Below, one piece after another: positions 26,579 to 36,400 of a stretch of 64,000 nt of DNA; within the stretch, counting starts at the first letter, position 1, and every line of letters starts with the position of its first letter. Under the pieces are notes generated by a model. It saw nothing but the letters and a program-made list of their open reading frames with translations. It was not told where the DNA came from and ran no database searches. A program made the translations under genes and the position numbers. The stretch is from Acidobacteriota bacterium (lineage in GTDB: Bacteria; Acidobacteriota; Blastocatellia; Pyrinomonadales; Pyrinomonadaceae), in contig JAHBSG010000014.1 in assembly GCA_019639235.1 (NCBI GenBank), positions 1-64,000 of the forward strand, read 5' to 3'.

Positions 26579-27913
26579 ATGAAACAAGCGATTCTAGAAA
26601 AGATCGGCGACCGGAGTGCGGTCATCGGGGTAATTGGGCTAGGCTATGTCGGCCTGCCGCTTATTGTCGAGTTTTGCCGTAAGGGCTTTAAGGGCATTGG
26701 CTTCGAGGTCGATGGCTCAAAGGCCGAAGCAATCAACAACGGCGAGTCATACATCGTCGATGTGCCGGCCGAGCACGTTGCAGAATCCGTCGCCAAGGGC
26801 CTTCTGACAGCGACGACGGATTTCAGCCGGCTGACCGAATGCGACGTCATCATCATTTGCGTCCCGACACCGCTCCGCAAGACGAAGGACCCCGATATGT
26901 CCTACATCATCGCGGCCGGCGAGGAGATCCGAAAATTCATGCGGAGCGGCCAACTCGTCATTCTTGAATCGACAACCTATCCTGGCACGACCGACGAAGT
27001 GCTTCAACCAATGCTTGAAGAAGAGGGCTTTGCGTTGGATAAAGATTTTCTGCTCGCTTTCTCGCCTGAACGGGTCGATCCGGGCAATCCGCAATTCCAA
27101 ACGCACAACATACCCAAGGTCGTCGGCGGCGTTTCAAAGGATTCGACCGAAGTCGCGGCCGAACTTTACGGGCAGATCGTCAATGAGGTTCACGCCGTCT
27201 CATCGGCACGTGTCGCCGAGGCCTGCAAGCTCTGGGAAAACACTTTCCGGGCGATAAATATCGGCATGGCGAACGAGATGGCCAAGCTCTGTAACACTCT
27301 CGGGATCGATACCTGGGAGGTCGTTCGGGCGGCGGCGACAAAGCCCTTTGGCTTTATGCCTTTCTTTCCCGGCCCCGGCATCGGCGGCCATTGCATTCCA
27401 CTCGACCCGCATTACCTCTCATGGAAAGCCCGCCAGCACGGCTTCGATTCGCAGTTCATCTCGCTCGCCGAGCAGATCAATTCAAGCATGCCGGCATATG
27501 TCGTAAAGCTTGTCTCGACAGCGCTCAATGACGTCCGCAAGGCGGTCAATGGATCGCGGATCCTGATCCTCGGCGTCGCCTATAAGAAGGACATCGACGA
27601 CATGCGCGAATCGCCGGCTCTCTCGATCATAGATCTGCTTCGCTCGCGGGGTGCCGAGATCAGCTACCACGACCCGTTCGTCGAAGAGGTCACATTCGAT
27701 CACGCCTACACGATCGGCGCCGGCGACCCGCTTTATAATCAGGAACTTACCGACGATCTCGTCAAAGCATCGGACTGCGTGATCATCTGTACCGAACACT
27801 CCGGCATTGACTACAAGCGAGTTTGCGAACTCGCCCCGCTCATCGTCGATACTCGAAACGCTCTCAACGAAGACACCCGAAACGGAAGCAACGCGAAGAT
27901 TGTTCGGCTCTAG
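26579..27913 (+). CDS. wbpA: UDP-N-acetylglucosamine / UDP-sugar 6-dehydrogenase (WbpA-type)
   Basis: 444 aa, NAD-dependent four-electron oxidation of a UDP-sugar to the uronic acid for surface polysaccharide. The Rossmann GLGYVGLP starts near residue 20, and the catalytic cysteine is C272 in GPGIGGHCIPLDPHYLSWKAR. The segment EVVRAAATKPFGFMPFF is close to Pseudomonas WbpA rather than UDP-glucose dehydrogenases. A UDP-glucuronate epimerase-like gene lies about 1.4 kb downstream on the opposite strand. A UUCG-loop terminator follows. Confidence 0.9.
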   Translation: MKQAILEKIGDRSAVIGVIGLGYVGLPLIVEFCRKGFKGIGFEVDGSKAEAINNGESYIVDVPAEHVAESVAKGLLTATTDFSRLTECDVIIICVPTPLRKTKDPDMSYIIAAGEEIRKFMRSGQLVILESTTYPGTTDEVLQPMLEEEGFALDKDFLLAFSPERVDPGNPQFQTHNIPKVVGGVSKDSTEVAAELYGQIVNEVHAVSSARVAEACKLWENTFRAINIGMANEMAKLCNTLGIDTWEVVRAAATKPFGFMPFFPGPGIGGHCIPLDPHYLSWKARQHGFDSQFISLAEQINSSMPAYVVKLVSTALNDVRKAVNGSRILILGVAYKKDIDDMRESPALSIIDLLRSRGAEISYHDPFVEEVTFDHAYTIGAGDPLYNQELTDDLVKASDCVIICTEHSGIDYKRVCELAPLIVDTRNALNEDTRNGSNAKIVRL

Positions 27914-27938
27914 CACGAAAGGCAAATTACAAACCTCA

Positions 27939-27963
27939 GGGCTCGCTTCGGCGGGCCCTTTTC
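27939..27963 (+). terminator. Intrinsic terminator with TTCG loop
   Basis: GGGCTCGC (27939-27946) pairs with GCGGGCCC (27951-27958) across a TTCG tetraloop, with one G-T wobble, followed by TTTTCT. It lies about 25 bp after the wbpA-type gene. Confidence 0.85.
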
Positions 27964-28033
27964 TGTGCTCGAGCGGCTAAACCGTGTTACCTTTATTCCG
28001 TTAAGCGAATAACCTTTCTTTTCCTTATAAACC

Positions 28034-29317
28034 ATGTCGAATTCAAAAGAACTGCGACAACAGACGGTTGGAAGAATTGTACTTCTGACAATATTGACCC
28101 TTTTCATATTTGCCGCTTTCGGCTTAGCTCAGGGGCCTGAACCGGTCATAAGCACGGTTACTGTCCCGATCGAGAAGCAGGTGCGGCAGACATTCGAGTT
28201 CAAGGACGACCGCGTATATTTCTCGAATGAGTTTCCGGGCGGCCGCTTGAACGCGATCGAAAAGGACGAGGCCGGCCGGTACGTGGTGACCATCACTCCC
28301 GAAAATGCTCCGATAAATATGAGCCCGTGGTATGCCTTCAAGGTTTGGTCACGCAAGAAAAAGGAGATACAGGTCAGGCTCGTTTATCCCGAATACGCAC
28401 GGCACAGGTACGATCCGAAACTCAGCACCGACGGAAAGACTTGGACGCCGCTCGACCCGCAGAAGATCGTTCATGAGGGCAAAGATCCTCAGGATGAAGA
28501 ATCGCTGCCAAGAAGCGCGGTCATTTCGTTGACCGTTTCCCGGCGGCCGGTTTGGGTCAGCGCTCAGGAACTTCAACCGTCGAGCGAAGTTTTCGCGTGG
28601 ATGGACGCTATCGCAAAGAAGGCCGGAGCCCCGATCGAGGAGATCGGCCAAAGCCGCGAGGGGCGGCCGCTCCGGATGCTTCGCTTGGGCAACACCTCGT
28701 CGAAACGGATGATGCTCGTCATCTCTCGTCAGCATCCACCCGAGGTGACGGGTTATTTTGCAATGCAGGCCTTCATCGAAAAGCTGATCGATGGTTCAGA
28801 GGCGTCAAGCGCGTTTCGCCGGGATTGGGGCATTTACGTTGTTCCGCTGATGAACCCGGACGGAGTTGATGAAGGCCACTGGCGGCATAATCAGGGCGGC
28901 ATAGACCTGAACCGCGATTGGCAGGATTTCAATCAGCCCGAGACCCAGGCCGTCCGCAATTTCCTCTCTCGCCGGATTGCCGAGACCGGCGGCCGTTTTT
29001 ATTTCGGGATCGATTTCCACTCGACCTGGAATGATATTTATTATCCGATGAACCGCATCTACGAGGGCAATTCACCGCGGCTCGTCGAACGGTGGCTTGG
29101 GAATATTCAAGCGGCGATCGAGGGTTATGAACCGCGGATCCAGGCGACCGAACGTCTGTTTCCGACCCGCGTTTCGCGCAACTACTTTTTTGATTGCTGC
29201 GGTATGGAGGCGATCGTGTACGAGATCGGCGACAACACGCCTCGAGACTTTATCCGTAAAAAGGGCGAGGTCGCCGCAGTCGAATTGATGAAGCTTCTTT
29301 CAGAGCCCCGGCCTTAG
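28034..29317 (+). CDS. Secreted M14-family zinc carboxypeptidase
   Basis: 427 aa. N-terminal signal-type segment (VLLTILTLFIFAAFGLAQG). An Ig-like N-domain (about 45-170) precedes the M14 catalytic domain: H234-x2-E237 (HPPEVTG), MNPDGVDEGHWRHNQGGIDLNRDW (substrate-binding Arg and Asn), and H329 (GIDFHST), with the late Glu in MEAIVYEIGDNTP. This matches M14 carboxypeptidases with an N-terminal accessory domain. Probably periplasmic or extracellular peptide trimming. Its stop overlaps the convergent epimerase gene by 4 bp. Confidence 0.92.
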   Translation: MSNSKELRQQTVGRIVLLTILTLFIFAAFGLAQGPEPVISTVTVPIEKQVRQTFEFKDDRVYFSNEFPGGRLNAIEKDEAGRYVVTITPENAPINMSPWYAFKVWSRKKKEIQVRLVYPEYARHRYDPKLSTDGKTWTPLDPQKIVHEGKDPQDEESLPRSAVISLTVSRRPVWVSAQELQPSSEVFAWMDAIAKKAGAPIEEIGQSREGRPLRMLRLGNTSSKRMMLVISRQHPPEVTGYFAMQAFIEKLIDGSEASSAFRRDWGIYVVPLMNPDGVDEGHWRHNQGGIDLNRDWQDFNQPETQAVRNFLSRRIAETGGRFYFGIDFHSTWNDIYYPMNRIYEGNSPRLVERWLGNIQAAIEGYEPRIQATERLFPTRVSRNYFFDCCGMEAIVYEIGDNTPRDFIRKKGEVAAVELMKLLSEPRP

Positions 29318-30291
29318 GGTGCGGCGTTAGCAGCCGCGGCCGAGCGGTACCATTCGACGAATTTCGGGATGCCGTCCTCGATTTTTGTCTTTGGGTTGTA
29401 GCCGAGTACCTCGCGGGCGCGAGTGATATCTGCATAAGTTATCGGCACGTCACCCGGCTGCAGCGGCTGGCGGTCGACGATCGCCTTCGTACAGAGGCTT
29501 TCCTCAATAAGCTGGATCAGGCGCCGCAGTTCGGTCGTCTGGGATTCCCCGAGGTTCAGCACCTCGTGCTTCGTTGCGGTGTGATCCATCGCCGCTCGAA
29601 CGCCTTGGATTATGTCGTCGATGTAAGTGTAATCCCGTCGCGTGGTCCCATCGCCAAACATCGGCACCGGTTTGCCCTCGGCGATGAGCCGAGTGAACTT
29701 GTGGATCGCAAGGTCCGGCCGCTGCCTTGCCCCGTAAACCGTGAAGAAGCGCAGGCAAACCGTACGGATATCGTAGAGGTGCGAATACGTGTGGCAGAGA
29801 AGCTCGCCCGATGCCTTGGTCGCGGCGTAAGGCGAAATCGGCTTTCGGATCGTCGCGTCTTCCTTGAACGGGACCGAACACGTTGCGCCGTAAACGCTCG
29901 ATGAAGACCCGAAAACGAAGTGCGGCACGCCGTGCTCGCGGGCAAGCTCGAGCAGGTTGAGAGTGCCGATGACGTTAGTCTCGTAATAAAGTTTTGTCTT
30001 AGTCAGCGAGGGCCGTACGCCCGCCCGGGCCGCAAGGTGGACGATCTGGTCAAAGCTGTTCGCGGTGAAAATACCTGCAAGCGTTTCAGCATCGCGGATG
30101 TCGCCCTCGATGAACTCAACGTCCCCTGAATCTGCAAACGCCGCAAGGTTCGCCCGCTTTATATCGGGCGAATAGAAATCGTTAAGGTCGTCGACAATGA
30201 CAACTCGCCAATCCCCGCTTCGAAGCAGGTCCTCGCACAAATGCGAGCCAATGAAACCGGCACCGCCGGTCAAAAGAACGGTCTTCTTCAC
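29314..30291 (-). CDS. UDP-glucuronate 4-epimerase-like SDR protein
   Basis: 325 aa extended SDR enzyme. It has TGGAGFIGSHLCEDLL, ARAGVRPSL, the catalytic YAATKASGE and RFFTVYGARQRPDLAIHKFTRLIAEGKPVPMFGDG, the pattern of UDP-glucuronate 4-epimerases. It could interconvert UDP-glucuronate and galacturonate, or a related sugar, for the envelope. Likely works with the WbpA-type dehydrogenase upstream, but on the opposite strand. Substrate inferred from the motif pattern only. Confidence 0.88.
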   Translation of the reverse strand: MKKTVLLTGGAGFIGSHLCEDLLRSGDWRVVIVDDLNDFYSPDIKRANLAAFADSGDVEFIEGDIRDAETLAGIFTANSFDQIVHLAARAGVRPSLTKTKLYYETNVIGTLNLLELAREHGVPHFVFGSSSSVYGATCSVPFKEDATIRKPISPYAATKASGELLCHTYSHLYDIRTVCLRFFTVYGARQRPDLAIHKFTRLIAEGKPVPMFGDGTTRRDYTYIDDIIQGVRAAMDHTATKHEVLNLGESQTTELRRLIQLIEESLCTKAIVDRQPLQPGDVPITYADITRAREVLGYNPKTKIEDGIPKFVEWYRSAAAANAAP

Positions 30292-30374
30292 GATAGTTCA
30301 ACAAGGAAAAGGGCTGGCGGCCCTATGCGGGATTAGCAAAAGTTATCACGAGAAAAGATACGCAGGCAAAACCG

Positions 30375-31241
30375 CTAATTCAAAAATCTGGCCCGTGCGC
30401 TGAAACGGTGAACGACCTCCTCTAGAAATCCCTCATATGTGAAATCCTCGGCCGTGTACTGCGGCTTGAGCTTGAACATCATCGGCAAAGCGATCCGCCA
30501 CGCCATCCACTGTCGCTGGCGATCGGTCAAGTCCCATCGCCGCCGAAGAAAGTTCTCCGCAACCTCGACCTCATCGAACGTGAGTTTTGCGATATCGACC
30601 TGCATTTCGAGCGGCTTCTGAACACGCCGCAGAGCTCCGTCAGCGACCGGATTTGAGAAGGTCTCGTCAAAGGTCGGTGCCTCGTCGGTTCGCTCGCGGA
30701 TAACGACCGTGCCAGCAAAGATGTCGCCAAACCGCTGATCGCGATTGCTCAAAAAGATCGTGATCAGCCCTACCGAATAGATCGGGATAACAAAACCGGG
30801 AGCCGCATCGAGTACTCGTATCAGGTTGCGTGCGGCCGATTCCCAAAGCGTTATAGGCCGTCCGTCCTCGCGGATGACGCGCAGCTTCATGAGCCGCTTG
30901 CCCGGCGTTTGGCCTTCCCAGATCCACTCGAAAATAACGAAATATGCCGAAAATACGAGGAAAAGAAGCAAGACGACCAGGGCGATCACCCACTTCGGTG
31001 CTTCGCTGACAAAGCTCTCGATGGTCGAATCCGGCCCACCGAACCCGAACGCACCCGCGATCGAAAACCCTATCGCAATTACCGCGATATAAGAAACGAA
31101 TTGGATGATGTGGTCGATGGCGACCGCGAGCGATCGGTTCCCGATCGATGCGAGAGCAAAGGCAAGAGAAACGCGCTCGGGAGTCTCGATGATAAGAGTC
31201 TCCTCGGTCTCAATGACACTTTCTGCCGCCGCGGTTCGCAC
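30375..31241 (-). CDS. RDD family membrane protein
   Basis: 288 aa. The RDD-type membrane segments include LAFALASIGNRSLAVAIDHIIQFVSYIAVIAI, and EWIWEGQTPGKRLMKLRVIREDG in the loop. The C-terminal part (EVAENFLRRRWDLTDRQRQWMAWRIALPMMFKL) is soluble. RDD proteins are mostly of unknown role; some are linked to ion exchange. The gene is divergent from ribH with about 120 bp between. Confidence 0.88.
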   Translation of the reverse strand: MRTAAAESVIETEETLIIETPERVSLAFALASIGNRSLAVAIDHIIQFVSYIAVIAIGFSIAGAFGFGGPDSTIESFVSEAPKWVIALVVLLLFLVFSAYFVIFEWIWEGQTPGKRLMKLRVIREDGRPITLWESAARNLIRVLDAAPGFVIPIYSVGLITIFLSNRDQRFGDIFAGTVVIRERTDEAPTFDETFSNPVADGALRRVQKPLEMQVDIAKLTFDEVEVAENFLRRRWDLTDRQRQWMAWRIALPMMFKLKPQYTAEDFTYEGFLEEVVHRFSARARFLN

Positions 31242-31360
31242 CTCAACATTATTCCCTCATCCGTATCCGCAATGCAATCGAAAAGTATCCTTGTATTTTC
31301 AATTTCGGCTTCTCTATACTCTATTTGTAGGAGGCCGAGAGCTTCCCGGAGGTCATTGAC

Positions 31361-31879
31361 TTGCAACCGAAAACACACCGAGGCCGAATTACCGCTGGAG
31401 GGCTGCGATTTGCCGTCGTGGTAAGCCGCTGGAACGAGTTCCTTACGTCAAAGCTCTTGAGCGGAGCTCTTGATGCACTCGGCCAGCACGGAGCCGACGA
31501 AGATGACGTAAGTGTCTTTGAGGTTCCCGGCGCGTTCGAGATACCGCAGACCATGCTCATGGCAGCACGCACAGGCCGCTTTGACGCGGTCATCGGGCTC
31601 GGCGTCGTCATCCGCGGGGAAACACCGCATTTCGACTACGTCGCCGGTGAGGCCGCAAAGGGCATCGCTCAGGTCGGAATGGAAACGGGCGTCCCTTCGA
31701 TATTTGGTGTATTAACGACCGATACGCTCGAACAGGCGATCAATCGCTGCGGCGGAAAGGCCGGAAACAAGGGGTACGAGGCGGCTGTTGCTGCCATCGA
31801 GGTGGCGAACCTGCACAAGCAGATCGCCGAACTCGAACAACCTGCAGAAGCAGGGAAAGTTCGTCAACATGTCGTTTGA
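31361..31879 (+). CDS. ribH: 6,7-dimethyl-8-ribityllumazine synthase
   Basis: 172 aa, penultimate step of riboflavin synthesis. Key residues appear in [33 protein letters not shown], and [22 protein letters not shown] (the conserved His). Start is TTG 31361, supported by GGAGG at 31348-31352; no ATG exists near. It overlaps nusB by 11 bp, the common ribH-nusB pair. The riboflavin synthase gene ribE is about 16 kb away. Confidence 0.95.
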   Translation: MQPKTHRGRITAGGLRFAVVVSRWNEFLTSKLLSGALDALGQHGADEDDVSVFEVPGAFEIPQTMLMAARTGRFDAVIGLGVVIRGETPHFDYVAGEAAKGIAQVGMETGVPSIFGVLTTDTLEQAINRCGGKAGNKGYEAAVAAIEVANLHKQIAELEQPAEAGKVRQHVV

Positions 31880-32771
31880 AAAACAAAGTAAGGGCTCCGG
31901 AGTGCGGCGAAAGGCTCGTGAATGTGCACTCCAGATGCTGTTCGCGGCCGATTTTCTGGAAACAGACCGGGACGCGACGGTGCCCTTTTGGTCAGAATTC
32001 GGTTTCGAATCGCTCGCCGAAGGCTCTGCCAAGAGTATCTCCGCCGTTCCCGAGACCCTTGACCGCATCCGCACTTCGGTAGGCCGCCTGCGGGCAACGC
32101 TTAAAAAGCTCGATCCTTTCGACCGCAATTCGTCGTATCTCACCGGACACAAGGAACTTCTTTTCACCCTCGACCGTGCCGAAGAAGCATTCAAGGGGTC
32201 AATGGCAGACCTCGCAAATGGTTCTGCACCAGATCTCGCCGGACTGCGTCACCGGCTCACAACAGCCCGCGGCCAGCTCGCAGGGCTTGCAGCATCTGTC
32301 ACGAGTGCGACGTCGCTAACCGCCGATGAAAAGCGCGAATTTGCGGCGATCGCCGCCGATGCGGAAAAGCACTTCGAAGCACTTGCCACCACGAGTCTCT
32401 CGGCGGTTGAAAAGCTCGCTGCCGAATCGATCCAACCGCGGCAGTTCGCCGACCGCATCGTTACCGGCACGCTCAAGAATCTCGAAGCGATCGATAAGAC
32501 CATAATGTCGCGGGCTGAGCACTGGCGGCTCGAGCGAATGGCAGTTGTTGACCGCAACATACTCCGCCTTGCGGTCTATGAATTTCTCTACGAGGATACG
32601 CCGCATACTGTCGTCATCAACGAAGCGCTTGAGATAGCCCGAACGTTTTCGTCTTACGAAGCAACCCAGTTCATAAACGGCCTTCTCGATGCCATTCGGC
32701 TCGACCTCGAATCAAAATCCGCAAAGGAACCTGCTCCGGCATCAGAATCCAAGACGGCCTCGAACCCCTGA
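31869..32771 (+). CDS. nusB: Transcription antitermination factor NusB with a large internal insertion
   Basis: 300 aa, whereas NusB is usually about 130-150. The N-terminal helix [19 protein letters not shown] and the C-terminal core ([84 protein letters not shown]) are classical. Between about residues 45 and 190 lies an extra, mostly helical, charged region ([37 protein letters not shown]...). NusB binds boxA RNA with NusE. ATG 31869 was chosen for the family N-terminus; the frame continues upstream into ribH. The insertion could be a lineage trait or an added partner site. Confidence 0.92.
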   Translation: MSFEKQSKGSGVRRKARECALQMLFAADFLETDRDATVPFWSEFGFESLAEGSAKSISAVPETLDRIRTSVGRLRATLKKLDPFDRNSSYLTGHKELLFTLDRAEEAFKGSMADLANGSAPDLAGLRHRLTTARGQLAGLAASVTSATSLTADEKREFAAIAADAEKHFEALATTSLSAVEKLAAESIQPRQFADRIVTGTLKNLEAIDKTIMSRAEHWRLERMAVVDRNILRLAVYEFLYEDTPHTVVINEALEIARTFSSYEATQFINGLLDAIRLDLESKSAKEPAPASESKTASNP

Positions 32772-32777
32772 GAAAAA

Positions 32778-33389
32778 ATGCGAACGGGCACCGGCAGTTT
32801 CTGGTTCTTGTGTCACTATCGGGCCGCGGCGGTGGTTGTCGCTTGTCTGATTGCGGCGGGTATTGCCCACGCACAGGAACTTCCGGACCGCATCCGTGGG
32901 TACAAGGTCCATAAACAGATCGTCACTGTCCGCGAAACCGCCGGGCCGACCGACGCGTCTTCACCGATGGTCGCGAGCCGCATAGATCCCGAACAGGTCG
33001 CGCTGAAAGAGATCTCGCTGACCGGCGTCAGCTTCGAAATGCCGATCGAGCTTTCCGCCTTGCCGCACAGCGGCCGTGTCGATTTCATTACGTTTTCCGA
33101 GATGACCGTGAACGACATTCCCGTCGCGGTCGATGAATTTCGGACTGAGTTTCGTTTTCGGAAAGGCGAAAAGGTATTGCTGCCGTCGCCGGTCACGATC
33201 TTCTTTCCGGCTCACCGGCTCGTACAGGCAGCCTGGCGTGAGATGCGCGACTCGCAGCCGAAGTGGCGAGTTCGCGGCCGCGTTTTTGTTTTCGGCCGCT
33301 TCAAGCGATTCGGCATCCACCACAAACGTGTCGTCCCGGTCGATATCGACATCAATATCGATAATCCCGTCATCCGTGCCCGCAAGTGA
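32778..33389 (+). CDS. Secreted protein of unknown function
   Basis: 203 aa, 6 bp after nusB, so probably co-transcribed. Residues 1-35 form a signal peptide (AAAVVVACLIAAGIAHAQE). The rest is beta-rich (VHKQIVTVRE, ISLTGVSFEMPIELSALPHSGRVDFITFSEMTVNDIPV, VPVDIDINIDNPVI), like a periplasmic LEA/immunoglobulin-type fold. No catalytic motif. Function unknown. Confidence 0.75.
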   Translation: MRTGTGSFWFLCHYRAAAVVVACLIAAGIAHAQELPDRIRGYKVHKQIVTVRETAGPTDASSPMVASRIDPEQVALKEISLTGVSFEMPIELSALPHSGRVDFITFSEMTVNDIPVAVDEFRTEFRFRKGEKVLLPSPVTIFFPAHRLVQAAWREMRDSQPKWRVRGRVFVFGRFKRFGIHHKRVVPVDIDINIDNPVIRARK

Positions 33390-33477
33390 TGCGGTCCTTA
33401 TCTTTTTGCGTTCTTTCGGTTAAAATTAAAGTTTACCTTTGGTGCCTTTTATATAAGCTTTTGAGGAAGTAAATACT

Positions 33478-36400
33478 GTGAGCGACAAGATCACGAACAT
33501 CTCGGAATTCATTACGGAGAACTTTGGAGCGAATGCCAGCTACGTCGAGGCCCTGCTAGAGCGTTTTAAGAATGACGCCGGCTCGGTGGATGAATCATGG
33601 CAGAGCTATTTCGGCGAGCTTTTGACCGGCGGAAGGCCCGACCCCGACTCTCCGGCACGACCTGCCGAAGAGGCAAAACCGACTCCCGCCGTAAAGCCCG
33701 AACCCGCCGCCAAGCCGGTTTCTACCGCCCCGCCCGCACCGGCCGGCGTTGAGACCAAGGCCATCATCGGCCCGGCAAAAAAGATCGTCGAGAACATGGA
33801 GCAGAGCCTTTCGGTTCCAACGGCGACGAGCTTCCGCGACGTTCCGGTCAAGCTGCTTGAGGAGAACCGCCGCGTCATCAATGAACAACTGAAGTCACGC
33901 GGCAAGGGCAAGGTCTCGTTCACGCACCTCATCGCCTGGGCGATCGTCCAGTCGGCCAAGGAATATCCGCAGATGAACAAGGGCTTTGCCGTTGTTGAGG
34001 GAGTTCCTTCGCGGGTCGAGAACGATAGCATCAATCTCGGCATCGCCATCGATATTGAGAAGAAAGATGGCTCTCGGAGCCTGCTCGTTCCGAACATCAA
34101 GGGCTGCGAACGGATGACCTTCCGCCAGTTCCTTGATGCCTATAACGAACAGGTTGCCAAGGCCCGCGACGGCAGGCTCGAGATCGCCGATTTTCAGGGC
34201 ACGACCATCTCGCTGACCAATCCCGGTACGATCGGCACCGTTGCCTCGAACCCGCGGCTGATGGCTGGGCAGAGCGCCATCATCGCGACCGGTGCCATCG
34301 AATATCCGGCCGAATATCAGGCGATGACCGAGGCGGCCCTTTCGCAGATCGGCATCAGCAAGACCATGACGCTGACCAGCACTTACGACCACCGTGTCAT
34401 CCAGGGTGCGGAGAGCGGATTGTTCCTCGCAAAGATCCATAAGCTGCTCGTCGGTCAGGAGGGTTTTTACGATAAGGTCTTTGCCGAACTTGAGATCAAG
34501 ATACCGCCGATGCGTTGGTCAGAGGACTTCAACCCGGCTCTCTTCGGCGGAGACCGCATCGCCGAGCAGACCGAGAAGCAGGCTAACGTCCTGCAGCTCA
34601 TCAACGCCTACCGCACCCGCGGCCACTTGCTCGCGGACATTGACCCGCTCGATATGGCGCCTTACAGTGCCGAGGAGCTGGAGCTTGAGAACTTTGGCCT
34701 GACCATCTGGGACCTCGACCGCGAATTCATCACGGGCGGTCTCCACGGCGAAAAAACGCTCACGCTCCGCCGCATTCTCGAGATACTTCGCCGTGCTTAT
34801 TGCGGCAAGGTCGGCACCGAGTACCGCCACATTCAAAGCAAGGAAGAGAAGGAATGGATACGGCGGCAGATACGCCAGCATTTCGTTGATACTGAACCGC
34901 TAGCTCCGGAGATCAGAAAGGAGCTCCTCCTCCGGCTCATTGAAGCCGAGCAGTTCGAGCAGTTTTTGCACAAGAAATATCTTGGGCAAAAGCGCTTCTC
35001 GCTTGAGGGTTGCGAGACCGTTATCCCGATGCTCGACCAATTGGTCGAAAGCGCTTCCGACCGCGGCGTTGACGAGATCTTTATGGGAATGGCCCACCGC
35101 GGCCGACTAAACGTTCTTTCGAATATCGTCGGCGACGTCCATACCGGCGACCTCGCCGAGCGGATCTTCACTATCTTTGAAGGAAGTTCGCACCCGAGCT
35201 TCCCGGCCGATGAGGGCGACGTGAAGTATCACCAAGGGGCCATCGGCAAACGCAAAGCGAAGTCCGGCAAAGAGATCCAGATCGAGCTAGCCTGTAACCC
35301 GTCGCATCTTGAGTTCGTCGATCCGGTCGTTGAGGGAATGGCTCGTGCCCGTCAGGATCAACTTCTCGGCGGCCACGAGGCCGACATAAGGGAACGCGAC
35401 GCCGTTCACGACCGCATCCTGCCCGTGCTGCTCCATGGCGACGCGGCATTTGCGGGCCAGGGCATCGTGATGGAAACGCTCCAGCTCGCAAGCCTCCGCG
35501 GATACCGTACCGGCGGCACGATACATATCGTGATCAACAATCAGATCGGCTTTACGACCTCGCCCGAAGCGAGCCGAAGCTCGATCTATTCGACCGACGC
35601 TGCACAGATCACGCAGACGCCGATATTCCACATCAACGGCGACGACCCGGAGGCGGCCTATCGCGTTACGCAGATCGCACTCGATTATCGCCAGGAATAT
35701 AACAAGGACGTCGTGCTTGACGTCGTCGGCTTCCGCCGGCTTGGCCATAACGAGGGCGACGAACCGAGCTACACGCAACCTTTGATGTATGCTCGCGTCA
35801 AGGCTCATCCGGGCGTACGGCACCTGTACGCTGAGCACCTGATCCGAGAGGGCGTGATAACGGCAGAGGAACTTGCCGAAATGACCGGGCAGATCGTTGC
35901 CAAATACGAGGGCATTCTCGAACGCGCCAAGGAGATCGCGGGCGGGTCAAAGAAACGCACCGAACTCCCGCCGCATCCGGCAGAAGAGGATGGCTCGGCC
36001 GTCATCGAGACGGGCACCGCTCGCGAGGTGCTCAGCGAGATCGCCGATAAGATCACGCTCATCCCGGAAGGCTTTTCGATCAACCCGAAGATGGTCGGCC
36101 AGCTTGGCCGGCGTGCCAAGATGGGAACCGGCGAGGTCCCGCTGGACTGGGCATTCGGCGAGGCGATGGCATTCGGTTCGCTGGTCAAAGAAGGGCACCG
36201 CGTCCGCCTCAGCGGACAGGACTCCGGACGCGGTACATTCTCGCAGCGGCACGCCCTGATGTACGACACCAACACCGGTGACCTTTGGTCGCCGCTCGGT
36301 GACATCCGCAGCGAGGCAGACCCGCAAGCCCGCTTTCAGGTCTTTGACAGCTCACTCTCAGAGAACGCCGTTCTCGGATTTGAATACGGCTATGCGGTAA

